DNA of 8,866 nucleotides, taken from contig DIGA01000004.1 in assembly GCA_002419365.1 (NCBI GenBank), positions 1 through 8,866 on the forward strand, read 5' to 3'. The notes under the pieces are model-generated. The model was not told the origin of the DNA and made no database searches. It worked only from the letters and a program-made list of their open reading frames with translations. This document shows positions 1-6,323 of this stretch, piece by piece. This DNA is from Mageeibacillus sp. UBA5734. Lineage in GTDB: Bacteria; Bacillota; Clostridia; Saccharofermentanales; UBA5734. Position 1 is the stretch's first letter. Every line of letters starts with the position of its first letter. The position numbers and the translations under genes are program-made.

Positions 1-81
1 AAACTGGTCCCACCCCGCGCCCCCGGCCCCGGCCATCCGGCCGCGGCCGGTTCCGCTCACCCGCTGCGCCCCTGGAGGCCC
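1..81. other. Very GC-rich leader upstream of recQ
   Basis: This stretch is strongly C-rich and contains a perfect 14-base palindrome CCGGCCGCGGCCGG at 37-50. All three plus-strand frames are open through it, so it could hold the end of an upstream gene, an N-terminal extension of RecQ, or only a recQ leader. No promoter hexamers can be made out. The low-complexity translations in every frame argue against assigning a coding role. Confidence 0.4.
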
Positions 82-1914
82 ATGGACAAACACACCATCC
101 TGAAGGAAACGTTCGGTTTTTCTGATTTTCGCCCGGCGCAGGCGGAGATCATCGATGAGTTACTCTCGGGCCGGGATGTACTGGGGGTCATGCCCACGGG
201 TGCTGGCAAGTCTTTGTGCTACCAGGTCCCGGCCTTGCTGCTGCAAGGTGTGACGCTGGTGGTTTCGCCATTGATTTCCCTGATGAAGGACCAGGTCCAG
301 GCGCTGGGCCAGAATGGCATCCGCGCCGCCTACATCAACAGTTCCCTGAACACAGGCCAGATCGCGGAAGTGATCCGGCGCGCTGCCAACCAGCATTACA
401 AGCTGATCTATGTCGCCCCGGAGCGACTACTGACACCGGCATTTGTCGCGCTCTGCCAGCAGATGCCCATTGCGATGCTCACCATCGACGAAGCCCATTG
501 CATTTCCCAGTGGGGCAACGATTTCCGGCCCAGCTACATGAGAATCCAGGACTTTCTCGCCAAGCTGCCCGTCCGTCCGGTGATCAGCGCCTTCACAGCA
601 ACTGCGACGGCTGAGGTCCGTGACGACATCGTCCATCTGCTCGGTCTCAAAAACCCGCGCCGGATCGTGACTGGTTTCGACCGGGAAAATCTGTTTTTCT
701 CCGTCCAGAAACCCAAAGACAAAGATCAGGCTCTGTTGAAAATTGTCCATGAACACCGCACAGACACGGGTATTGTCTACTGTTCCACCCGCAAGGCCGT
801 CGAGGAGGTCTGCGCATTCCTCCAACTGAACCGGATCGCAGTAACGCGCTACCATGCGGGCCTCGCTGAAGCTGAGCGCCACCAGAACCAGGATGATTTC
901 CTCTACGACCGGGCCTCCGTCATGGTTGCGACGAATGCCTTTGGCATGGGCATCGACAAATCCAATGTCGCCTTCGTCATCCACTACAACATGCCGATGG
1001 ATGTGGAAAGCTACTACCAGGAAGCAGGCCGGGCTGGTCGCGACGGTTCACCGGCCGAATGCGTCGTCCTGTACAGCGGCCAGGATGTCAAGACGAATAC
1101 GTTCCTGATCGATCGCAAGGAACCCAATCCAGACCTGTCTGACATCCAGCAGCTGCTTGCCCGCCAGCGCGACCACGACCGGCTGAAGGCCATGACCCTC
1201 TACTGCAGCAGCCACACCTGCCTGCGTGCCTACATCCTGCGCTATTTTGGCGAAACAGCCCACGCCTATTGTGGCCACTGCTCCAATTGCCAGACCGAGT
1301 TTTCCAAAGTGGATGCCACGCGCGAAGCCAAAGCCATTCTGGCAGCCGTCTACCGGCTGGCCCAGCGGCGGCAGCAGTTTGGCAAGACCGTGATCATCGA
1401 CATCCTGCTCGGCAGCAAAAGCGAACGGATTTACCGCGCCCAGCTCGACACCCTGGCCGCGTATGGCTTTCTCCAGGACTCCAGCCGGGCCAAGCTGTCC
1501 GCAATCCTGGACCAGCTCCAGGAACAAGGGTATCTGGCAGTGACCGGAACGACCTACCCCGTGCTGGCGCTCACCGAGCGATCCAGGGGAATTCTCCAGG
1601 ACGATGAACCGGTGTTCATCATGGTTCCGAAAGAAAAGCCCTCAGCCAAAACCAGCGCACGGCGAGCCCCAGGCGAAATTGAAGCAGAAACCAAGCCGGA
1701 CCAGGATCTGTTCGCCCGCCTGAAAGCGCTGCGCAGCAGCATCGCCAGGGAAGAACATGTGCCAGCCTACATGGTCTTCACCGATGCCACTTTGACTGAC
1801 ATGTGCCGGAAAAAGCCGCAGAACCAGACCCAGCTGCTCACCGTTTCCGGAGTCGGAACCCAGAAAGCCCAGCGCTACGGCCAGCGCTTCCTGCACGAGA
1901 TCAACCGGGTGTGA
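82..1914 (+). CDS. recQ: ATP-dependent DNA helicase RecQ
   Basis: A 610-residue superfamily 2, 3'-5' DNA helicase for recombination, fork repair and suppression of illegitimate exchange; it acts on DNA in the cytoplasm. Seen: Walker A MPTGAGKS (residues 37-44), DEAH box (136-139), an aromatic-rich loop ISQWGNDFRPSY (141-152), FTATAT (171-176) and the motif V/VI block ATNAFGMGID...QEAGRAGRDG (283-322). Four zinc cysteines lie at C380, C397, C400 and C403. A winged-helix RQC region follows (about 412-515), and a C-terminal HRDC domain (about 540-610). Length and domain order are those of full-length RecQ. The loop has Asn where RecQ proteins usually have His, and Ser where Glu is usual. The start is chosen because the following residues match the RecQ N-terminus; the GGAGG at 74-78 is only 3 bases from the ATG, unusually close. 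The frame is also open upstream to position 1, so a longer N-terminus cannot be excluded. Codon 610 is followed by TGA. Confidence 0.97.
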   Translation: MDKHTILKETFGFSDFRPAQAEIIDELLSGRDVLGVMPTGAGKSLCYQVPALLLQGVTLVVSPLISLMKDQVQALGQNGIRAAYINSSLNTGQIAEVIRRAANQHYKLIYVAPERLLTPAFVALCQQMPIAMLTIDEAHCISQWGNDFRPSYMRIQDFLAKLPVRPVISAFTATATAEVRDDIVHLLGLKNPRRIVTGFDRENLFFSVQKPKDKDQALLKIVHEHRTDTGIVYCSTRKAVEEVCAFLQLNRIAVTRYHAGLAEAERHQNQDDFLYDRASVMVATNAFGMGIDKSNVAFVIHYNMPMDVESYYQEAGRAGRDGSPAECVVLYSGQDVKTNTFLIDRKEPNPDLSDIQQLLARQRDHDRLKAMTLYCSSHTCLRAYILRYFGETAHAYCGHCSNCQTEFSKVDATREAKAILAAVYRLAQRRQQFGKTVIIDILLGSKSERIYRAQLDTLAAYGFLQDSSRAKLSAILDQLQEQGYLAVTGTTYPVLALTERSRGILQDDEPVFIMVPKEKPSAKTSARRAPGEIEAETKPDQDLFARLKALRSSIAREEHVPAYMVFTDATLTDMCRKKPQNQTQLLTVSGVGTQKAQRYGQRFLHEINRV

Positions 1915-1945
1915 AGGATGGATCGGAGATGCTAAGACAAATCCC

Positions 1946-1974
1946 CTGAACCAGCCACGAAAATTTGCTAAAAT
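1946..1974 (+). promoter_or_regulatory. Candidate extended -10 promoter for the isomerase-hydrolase pair
   Basis: TGCTAAAAT (1966-1974) matches an extended -10 element (TGn plus TAAAAT, 5 of 6 to TATAAT). A weak -35-like CTGAAC (1946-1951) lies 17 bases upstream. Transcription would start near 1981 and give a leader of about 75 bases before the isomerase. It falls in the 142-base gap after recQ, where no convincing terminator was seen, so read-through from recQ is also possible. Confidence 0.4.
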
Positions 1975-2041
1975 GAAGCAGGATTTCCACCGGCAGCCAC
2001 ACTTGCTTCAATCCGCACCCGCCTGCCAGCCATCCAACCCC

Positions 2042-2049
2042 AAGGAGGA
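2042..2049 (+). promoter_or_regulatory. Ribosome binding site fixing the isomerase start
   Basis: AAGGAGGA is a near-perfect Shine-Dalgarno sequence 7 bases before the ATG at 2057. An in-frame ATG further upstream (1973) has no such site and overlaps the candidate -10 box, so 2057 is taken as the true start. Confidence 0.85.
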
Positions 2050-2056
2050 TCCCCCC

Positions 2057-2740
2057 ATGAAACGTTCCGAAATCAACACCGTCATCCGCGATATGGAAAA
2101 ACTCGCCCAGGAGTTCCGCTTCGCTTTGCCGCCCTTTGCCAGCTGGCAGCCGGCGGACTGGGCAGCGGCCGGACCGGACTACGATGAAATCCGCGACAAT
2201 AAGCTGGGCTGGGACATCACGGATTACGGACTTGGCCGTTTTGCCGAGGTTGGCTTTGGCCTTTTCACCCTGCGCAATGGCAATTACCACAATCCAAAAT
2301 ACAACAAGTCCTATGCCGAGAAAATCCTCATGCGCTACCCGGGCCAGACCGCACCGCTGCACTTCCACTGGTCAAAAATGGAAGACATCATCAACCGCGG
2401 CGGCAATGTGGTCTACATCACCGTCTACAATGGCGCCGAAGACGGCACGCGACTCACCACCGATGTGGTGATCCACCTTGATGGCCGCGAGCTGACCGTG
2501 CCAGCAGGCACCCAGGTGAAACTCTCCCCCGGCGAAAGCATCACGATCGATCCGTATCTCTATCACGATTTCATCGTCCCGGCCGATGGCGGACCCGTCC
2601 TATTGGGTGAGGTCTCAATGTGCAACGACGATGACAATGACAACCGCTTCTTCGAACCGATTGGCCGTTTCCCGGAAATCGAAGAAGACGAGGCGCCCTA
2701 CCGCCTGCTGTGCACCGAATATCCGGCGGCAAAGGTGTAA
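2057..2740 (+). CDS. D-lyxose isomerase family protein (cupin-type sugar isomerase)
   Basis: A 227-residue protein resembling the bacterial D-lyxose ketol-isomerases, metal-dependent cupin enzymes that interconvert D-lyxose with D-xylulose and often D-mannose with D-fructose. Seen: an N-terminal segment beginning MKRSEINTVI, typical of the family; a metal site formed by H102 and H104 in LHFHWSKMEDI, E109, and H170 in DPYLYHDF; and a C-terminal GEVSMCNDDDNDNRFFE block (about residues 184-200) conserved in these enzymes. The length fits the family (about 225-230). No signal peptide, so it is cytoplasmic. It is followed after 9 bases by the SGNH hydrolase, probably on the same mRNA. Known: some relatives have broad aldose specificity. 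Inferred: it feeds a pentose or mannose into xylulose or fructose metabolism. The exact substrate cannot be read from sequence. Confidence 0.88.
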   Translation: MKRSEINTVIRDMEKLAQEFRFALPPFASWQPADWAAAGPDYDEIRDNKLGWDITDYGLGRFAEVGFGLFTLRNGNYHNPKYNKSYAEKILMRYPGQTAPLHFHWSKMEDIINRGGNVVYITVYNGAEDGTRLTTDVVIHLDGRELTVPAGTQVKLSPGESITIDPYLYHDFIVPADGGPVLLGEVSMCNDDDNDNRFFEPIGRFPEIEEDEAPYRLLCTEYPAAKV

Positions 2741-2749
2741 CGAAAGCTT

Positions 2750-3670
2750 ATGAAAAAGAAGACCTTCAAACGTCTCCTCGGTCTCGCGGTTGCTGTCCTG
2801 GCCATCACCAGTGTGGTTGCGGCAGGTGCTTTTTGGAAACAAAATCAACCCACCCGTTCCACAACGGTAGCTGTTACGACCCCCGAACCCGCTCCTTCTG
2901 CCACCACCTCGGTCCCGATCCCGGAGCCGACAGCCACACCGACCCCGAGCCCATCACCCAGCCCCACGCCCACTCCTGCGCCGACTCCGACCCCGGCCCC
3001 CACACCGACACCCAAGCCAACACCGACACCTAAACCGACGCCTACCCCCACGCCAACGCCAACCCCGACGCCGATTCCGAAGGACTATTCAGGCAAGCTC
3101 TGGTGGGCGATCGGCGACAGCATCACCAATTCCGGCCTGTATCCAGACCTGCTCGTCAAAAAAATGGGCTTCCGATACTATTACAACGATGGCGTCGCCG
3201 GCACGACCATGTCGACCATGGGTGACCGCGTGACCAAAGACAAACTGGCCACCTTCGACCTGGTGACGGTCTTTGCCGGTACGAATGATTATGGCCTGGG
3301 CACGCCGCTGGGTGCACTCGGCGATCCTGCCAGCGCGAATACCTTCTACGGTGATGTGCAAAAGGTCATTACCAAAATCCGCACCGCCAGCCCGACGATC
3401 GAGCTCGTCTTCCTGACCCCGATCAAACGCGGCGACTACAGCCATCAGCCCGTCTACCCTGAGGCCAACGACGCCGGTCATACCCTCGACCAGTACGTCA
3501 AAGCGATCAAGGACGTCTGCGCCCAGAACAACGTCAAAGTGATCAACCTCTTTGCCACCAGTGGCATTACCGAAACGAACGTCTCCCAGTACACGGACGA
3601 CAATCTCCACCCCAACTGGGATGGCGCCGAACTGATCGCCGCTGCGATCCAGAGGGGGCTGATTTATTAG
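2750..3670 (+). CDS. Exported SGNH/GDSL-type hydrolase with Pro/Thr-rich stalk
   Basis: A 306-residue protein in three parts. Residues 1-30 are a signal or anchor: positive MKKKTFKR, hydrophobic core about 10-26, and a possible signal peptidase site after AGA (25-27), with no lipobox Cys. Residues 45-110 are a low-complexity linker dominated by PTPTP, PAPTP and PKPTP units. Residues 115-306 are an SGNH hydrolase domain: block I GDSIT with nucleophile S124, a conserved Gly near DGVAGTT (147-152), block III AGTND with N179, and block V D284-N-L-H287. These supply the Ser-Asp-His triad and oxyanion residues. The family contains esterases, lipases and carbohydrate deacetylases. Inferred: it acts outside the membrane, perhaps removing acyl groups from polysaccharide, with the stalk spanning the cell wall. 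The start has only a weak AAAGG at 2731-2735, 14 bases away, so coupling to the isomerase is likely. The true substrate is unknown. Confidence 0.87.
   Translation: MKKKTFKRLLGLAVAVLAITSVVAAGAFWKQNQPTRSTTVAVTTPEPAPSATTSVPIPEPTATPTPSPSPSPTPTPAPTPTPAPTPTPKPTPTPKPTPTPTPTPTPTPIPKDYSGKLWWAIGDSITNSGLYPDLLVKKMGFRYYYNDGVAGTTMSTMGDRVTKDKLATFDLVTVFAGTNDYGLGTPLGALGDPASANTFYGDVQKVITKIRTASPTIELVFLTPIKRGDYSHQPVYPEANDAGHTLDQYVKAIKDVCAQNNVKVINLFATSGITETNVSQYTDDNLHPNWDGAELIAAAIQRGLIY
2882..3079 (+). repeat. In-frame low-complexity Pro/Thr-encoding repeat
   Basis: About 66 codons of degenerate CCN-ACN repeats encode the Pro/Thr/Ala/Ser/Lys linker of the SGNH hydrolase. The units vary in third positions, which argues for selection on the peptide rather than recent slippage. 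Length variation between strains would be expected here. Confidence 0.8.
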
Positions 3671-3683
3671 CAGCTCCTGCTAA
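3667..3683. terminator. Perfect inverted repeat containing both convergent stop codons
   Basis: TTAGCAGCTCCTGCTAA forms 7-bp arms around a CTC loop. The TAG stop of the plus-strand hydrolase (3668-3670) lies in one arm and the TAG stop of the minus-strand oxidoreductase (3682-3680) in the other. There is no T tract on the plus side and only AT-rich sequence on the minus side. It may be a weak bidirectional terminator or RNA 3' end stabiliser; that role is inference. Confidence 0.45.
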
Positions 3684-4849
3684 GTCTCGCTGGCTGGGAA
3701 ATCGACCGGCAGCGGTGCTGGCCGCTCGAAGGTCGTCTGCATCACATAAAACTGCTTCACCTGTGCGGAATGCAACAGACCTTCCATTGCTTCGATCTGA
3801 TGCAGCGCCATCCGACCGCTGGCGCGTTCCGGACGCTGATTAGCTATGGCATAAACCATGTCGATCAGACCGATCCCCCGGCTGTTTTCACGATGACTGG
3901 TTTCATTGAAGGGTCGCTTGCTCTCTATGACCGTCCAGTCCGGTAAGTCCGGGCGACGTGGCAAGCCTATCCAGCGATAATTGTCCCGAGTGCGCAACCA
4001 GACCTCGCCACCGAACAGATTCGGTCCGTCAACCGGATCGATATCTCGCAGGCAGATCGTGCCCTTGGTTCCGTAGATTTCCAGACGCGGCAGTTCGGAA
4101 TCCCAGACATCGAAACTGGCCATGATCGTGGCGATTGCCCCGCTGGCAAACTCAAAGGTGCCCGTGATGTGGGTGTCGACCTCCACCGGAATTTCTTCAC
4201 CCTGACGTGGCTGGCTTTCGATGACCCGCCGGTCAAATGTCTTTCGTGCCATACCGGCACAGGTTTTGATCGGGCCCAGCAAGGAGAGCAGGGCGGTCAT
4301 GTAGTAGGGTCCGATATCGAGCAGCGGGCCACCGCCCACTTGATAGAAGAAATCCGGATTGGGGTGGAACCATTCGTGGCCGTGACTGACAACAAAAGCT
4401 CCTGCCCCGACGACGTCACCGATCGTTCCGCTGTCAATCAGCTCGCGGCAGGTCTGCAACCGGCTGCCGAGGAAGGTATCCGGTGCCGAACCCAGATAGA
4501 GTCCGCGATCGTCAGCCAGATCGATCAGAATCTTGGCTTCGGCAAAGGTTGTTGCCAGCGGTTTTTCGGTATAAACATGCTTGCCAGCTAGAAGGGCAGC
4601 CTTGTTCAGCTCAAAATGGGCCGCCGGGGTGGTCAGGTTCAAGATGATGTCGATTTCGGGATCTGCAATCAGATCAAATCCGCTGGCATAGGCTTTCGGG
4701 ATCTGGAACTGACCCGCTTTCTTCTGTGCTTTGTCCAGTCCGCGGCTGGCACAGGCGACAATTTCAACCATTTTGTACTTTTTCAGGTTTGCGATATATA
4801 CATCACTGATATCGCCAATGCCGATAACACCAATTTTGAAGATCTTCAT
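3680..4849 (-). CDS. Gfo/Idh/MocA family NAD(P)-dependent oxidoreductase
   Basis: A 389-residue cytoplasmic sugar or polyol dehydrogenase. Seen: an N-terminal Rossmann dinucleotide fold with GVIGIGDIS (residues 7-15); the family EKP motif in YTEKPLA (93-99), whose Lys is usually catalytic; and a C-terminal alpha/beta domain with GGGPLLDIGPYY (172-183), the site of the family's D-x-G-x-x-x/H catalytic region. Here Tyr182 or Tyr183 stands where His is common. The start at 4849 is chosen because GAGG (4862-4859) lies 9 bases upstream and the Rossmann fold begins at once; an extension to 4933 would overlap the likely -10 box. It is transcribed divergently from the LacI-type repressor, and a repressor-type palindrome sits upstream, so it probably oxidises the imported sugar or a derivative. 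The family is broad (glucose-fructose oxidoreductase, inositol dehydrogenase, rhizopine MocA), and the substrate is not identifiable. Confidence 0.92.
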   Translation of the reverse strand: MKIFKIGVIGIGDISDVYIANLKKYKMVEIVACASRGLDKAQKKAGQFQIPKAYASGFDLIADPEIDIILNLTTPAAHFELNKAALLAGKHVYTEKPLATTFAEAKILIDLADDRGLYLGSAPDTFLGSRLQTCRELIDSGTIGDVVGAGAFVVSHGHEWFHPNPDFFYQVGGGPLLDIGPYYMTALLSLLGPIKTCAGMARKTFDRRVIESQPRQGEEIPVEVDTHITGTFEFASGAIATIMASFDVWDSELPRLEIYGTKGTICLRDIDPVDGPNLFGGEVWLRTRDNYRWIGLPRRPDLPDWTVIESKRPFNETSHRENSRGIGLIDMVYAIANQRPERASGRMALHQIEAMEGLLHSAQVKQFYVMQTTFERPAPLPVDFPASET

Positions 4850-4906
4850 GAGTGAATACCTCAACTTTCCAGGTAGATTGATGATTGGCTGTAGTTGATA
4901 CTTGCT

Positions 4907-4933
4907 ATTATAAAGAAAAGAGCGGTCCAGCAA
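4907..4933 (-). promoter_or_regulatory. Candidate promoter of the oxidoreductase gene
   Basis: On the minus strand a perfect TATAAT (4912 to 4907) is preceded by TTGCTG (4933 to 4928) with a 15-base spacer, shorter than ideal. Transcription would start near 4900, giving a leader of about 50 bases. The short spacer and poor -35 suggest that an activator or a particular conformation may matter. Confidence 0.5.
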
Positions 4934-4938
4934 CCGCT
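4921..4938. repeat. Spaced inverted repeat over the oxidoreductase -35 region
   Basis: AGCGGT (4921-4926) and ACCGCT (4933-4938) are exact reverse complements separated by 6 bases. The repeat overlaps the candidate -35 TTGCTG, so it could be a second regulator's site. It is unlike the CACGTG palindromes. Confidence 0.4.
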
Positions 4939-4968
4939 GATAACATATCTGGAGAGGCTATGTTTAAA

Positions 4969-4980
4969 GAACACGTGTTC
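4969..4980. promoter_or_regulatory. Operator box A of the LacI-type repressor
   Basis: GAACACGTGTTC is a perfect 12-base palindrome with a central CG step, as in typical LacI-family operators. It shares the core ACACGTGT/GCACGTGC pattern with boxes B, C and D. It lies about 75 bases upstream of the predicted oxidoreductase start site and 184 bases centre-to-centre from box B. The assignment to the adjacent repressor is inference from repetition and location. Confidence 0.65.
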
Positions 4981-4993
4981 GTAAACGATTGCA
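4980..4993 (-). promoter_or_regulatory. Candidate catabolite-response element (cre-like)
   Basis: Read on the minus strand, TGCAATCGTTTACG agrees with the relaxed CcpA cre consensus TGNAANCGNTTNCA at every specified base but the last. It overlaps operator box A by one base. Known: cre sites are bound by CcpA-HPr-Ser-P in Bacillota. A chance match is possible in AT-rich DNA. Confidence 0.4.
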
Positions 4994-5111
4994 ATACTTT
5001 TCATATCTGTCTGAATGGCTGCATTTGACTTCTTTTAGTGCCAATTCTTGTCATAATGCACATAAAATACCGCCTGAAATGATCTATATTGTCGAAATAA
5101 GCAAAAGCTAA

Positions 5112-5140
5112 TTGACAGAATAGATCTTGCCAGATAAGAT
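5112..5140 (+). promoter_or_regulatory. Promoter of the LacI-family repressor gene
   Basis: A perfect -35 TTGACA (5112-5117) is followed after exactly 17 bases by TAAGAT (5135-5140; 4 of 6 to TATAAT). Transcription would begin near 5147, placing operator box B just inside the transcript. That geometry suits autorepression. Confidence 0.65.
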
Positions 5141-5152
5141 CAAGAACATAAC

Positions 5153-5164
5153 GAGCACGTGCTC
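5153..5164. promoter_or_regulatory. Operator box B of the LacI-type repressor
   Basis: GAGCACGTGCTC, a perfect 12-base palindrome, begins about 6 bases after the predicted start site of the repressor and ends 3 bases before its GGAGA ribosome site. It is identical to the core of box D. A bound repressor would block its own transcription. Confidence 0.75.
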
Positions 5165-5181
5165 TCTGGAGATTGATAACC

Positions 5182-6207
5182 ATGCGAGTGACCTTAAAGC
5201 AGATCGCCGAGAAAGCAGGCGTCCACCGTTCAACAATCGATAAAGTCCTGCACGACCGTGAAGGTGTCAGTGATGAGGTTCGCGACCGTATCCAAAAACT
5301 GCTGGTAGAAATGCAATATGAACCCAATGCGATCGGAAAAGCATTGGCACAACAAAAAAAGCCGAAACTCATTATCATTTCACTTTTGAAAGTTGACTCG
5401 CTTGATGAAATCAAGGAGGGAATTGAAAGAGCATATAGCGAAGTCGAAAGCTTTGGATTGAGAATCGAGTACCAGGTTAGCAGTGTAGCCAATTATACGG
5501 AGCAAGCGGAAAATTTGCGTTTGCTGCTTAAGCGGAAATTCGATGGGTTGATCGTTGCACCGATCCGGAATCCACTGATTACGGAAGAAATCAACAAACT
5601 TGTGGAAAAAGGTATTCCCGTCATTACGGTCAATACCGATTTGCCTGAAAGCAGAAGAACCTGCTTTATTGGACAAGATTCAGTTCGTGCTGGTCGAGTT
5701 GCAGGCCAGTTGATGGGTGAAATTCTGAATGGACGTGGAAAAGTAGCCATCATTACAGGATCGACCCTGATGCTGAATCCAACGGAACGTCTGCAAGGAT
5801 TCAATGAAGTCGTCAGTGAACACTATCCTGGTATTGAAGTGGTCGAAGAGATCGAAACGAAAGAAATTGCTTTGATCACTTTCCAGAAGGCGATCGATGT
5901 TGTCAACCGGTATGATGATTTATCTGGTATTGTCATTACCTGCGGACAAGTCAATGAGCTTGGCAAAGCCGTTCGCATGTTGAATAAGAGCAAAAAAATC
6001 AAAATCATCAGTTATGACCTCTATCCAGAAATAAAAAAGCTTGTAGAAGATGGAACGATAAACTTCACCATCTGCCAGAACTTAGGCTCACAGGGTTTTC
6101 GCAGCATGAAGACCATGTTTGAGATTGTATTTAATAACACATACCCGAATGCTCAAGTGATGAATTCTGAGATCGATATCAGAATTCGCGAAAACATTAA
6201 CTTGTGA
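5182..6207 (+). CDS. LacI-family transcriptional regulator
   Basis: A 341-residue DNA-binding sugar-responsive repressor. Seen: an N-terminal helix-turn-helix, TLKQIAEKAGVHRSTIDKVL (residues 4-23), then a third helix and the hinge helix YEPNAIGKALA (46-56). A periplasmic-binding-protein-like effector domain follows from about 63 to 320, with DGLIVAPI (121-128) and IPVITVNTDLP (145-155) typical of ribose-binding-like sensors. The recognition helix reads STIDKVL instead of the usual TVSRVL, which suggests a distinctive operator. The start is set by GGAGA (5168-5172) 9 bases before ATG 5182; an upstream TTG at 5173 would have no spacing. Four palindromes around its own and neighbouring promoters are its probable operators. 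Inferred: it represses the divergent oxidoreductase, itself and the downstream transporter until the sugar binds. Its GC content looks lower than that of the left-hand genes. Confidence 0.93.
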   Translation: MRVTLKQIAEKAGVHRSTIDKVLHDREGVSDEVRDRIQKLLVEMQYEPNAIGKALAQQKKPKLIIISLLKVDSLDEIKEGIERAYSEVESFGLRIEYQVSSVANYTEQAENLRLLLKRKFDGLIVAPIRNPLITEEINKLVEKGIPVITVNTDLPESRRTCFIGQDSVRAGRVAGQLMGEILNGRGKVAIITGSTLMLNPTERLQGFNEVVSEHYPGIEVVEEIETKEIALITFQKAIDVVNRYDDLSGIVITCGQVNELGKAVRMLNKSKKIKIISYDLYPEIKKLVEDGTINFTICQNLGSQGFRSMKTMFEIVFNNTYPNAQVMNSEIDIRIRENINL

Positions 6208-6219
6208 AATGCATTTCTT

Positions 6220-6240
6220 AAATATGAGCGCTATTTTTTT
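6220..6240 (+). terminator. Weak terminator candidate after the repressor gene
   Basis: A short AAATA/TATTT stem around TGAGCGC runs into seven T residues (6234-6240), 13 bases after the repressor stop. The stem has only A-T pairs, so efficiency is doubtful. It would separate the repressor from the transporter operon. Confidence 0.25.
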
Positions 6241-6248
6241 GCCGATAA

Positions 6249-6262
6249 CGAGCGCGTGCTCG
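6249..6262. promoter_or_regulatory. Operator box C, imperfect copy
   Basis: CGAGCGCGTGCTCG matches the box B/D palindrome except for G in place of A at 6254, breaking symmetry at one pair, while the flanking C and G extend it. It ends 4 bases before a TATAAA (6267-6272) that may be the -10 box of the transporter promoter, so binding would cover the spacer and -35 position. Confidence 0.6.
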
Positions 6263-6266
6263 CAAT

Positions 6267-6272
6267 TATAAA
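6267..6272 (+). promoter_or_regulatory. Possible -10 element for the transporter operon
   Basis: TATAAA matches 5 of 6 bases of TATAAT. No good -35 sits at the right distance (GATAAC at 6244-6249 is poor), so either the promoter is weak or the true promoter lies further down. TTGAAT (6348-6353), just after box D, is an alternative -35 but lacks a convincing -10. If this element is used, the leader is about 190 bases. Confidence 0.3.
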
Positions 6273-6323
6273 GATACATATGCAATAAACACAAACAATT
6301 AATCCACCTTCATGTGCACTCAA

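Larger units (their letters stand above)
4850..5181. other. Divergent control region between oxidoreductase and repressor
   Basis: This 332-base AT-rich gap contains no supportable gene. From left to right it holds the oxidoreductase Shine-Dalgarno (4859-4862), its -10 box (4907-4912), a spaced inverted repeat (4921-4938), operator box A (4969-4980), an abutting cre-like site (4980-4993), the repressor promoter (5112-5140), operator box B (5153-5164) and the repressor Shine-Dalgarno (5168-5172). Between about 4994 and 5111 I see nothing distinctive. Confidence 0.8.

Noticed and set aside
427..984. Minus-strand open frame of 185 codons inside recQ
   Set aside because: Antisense to conserved RecQ helicase motifs, without recognisable protein features.
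1973..2056. N-terminal extension of the sugar isomerase from ATG 1973
   Set aside because: The ATG is part of a likely -10 box, has no ribosome site, and the added residues do not match the family; AAGGAGGA before 2057 marks the real start.
2882..3079. Possible CRISPR or tandem DNA repeat array
   Set aside because: There are no spacers or constant-length repeats; it is a Pro/Thr-coding linker with degenerate third positions.
4850..4933. 28-residue N-terminal extension of the oxidoreductase
   Set aside because: It would include the -10 box and the GAGG ribosome site. The Rossmann fold starts right after Met 4849.
5048..5068. TTGTCA and TAAAAT as a second plus-strand promoter
   Set aside because: The spacer is only 9 bases, too short for a sigma-70-type promoter.
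5001..5492. Minus-strand open frame crossing the repressor start and the control region
   Set aside because: It covers the repressor helix-turn-helix coding region, the promoter and operator box B; its Ser-rich translation has no recognisable domain.
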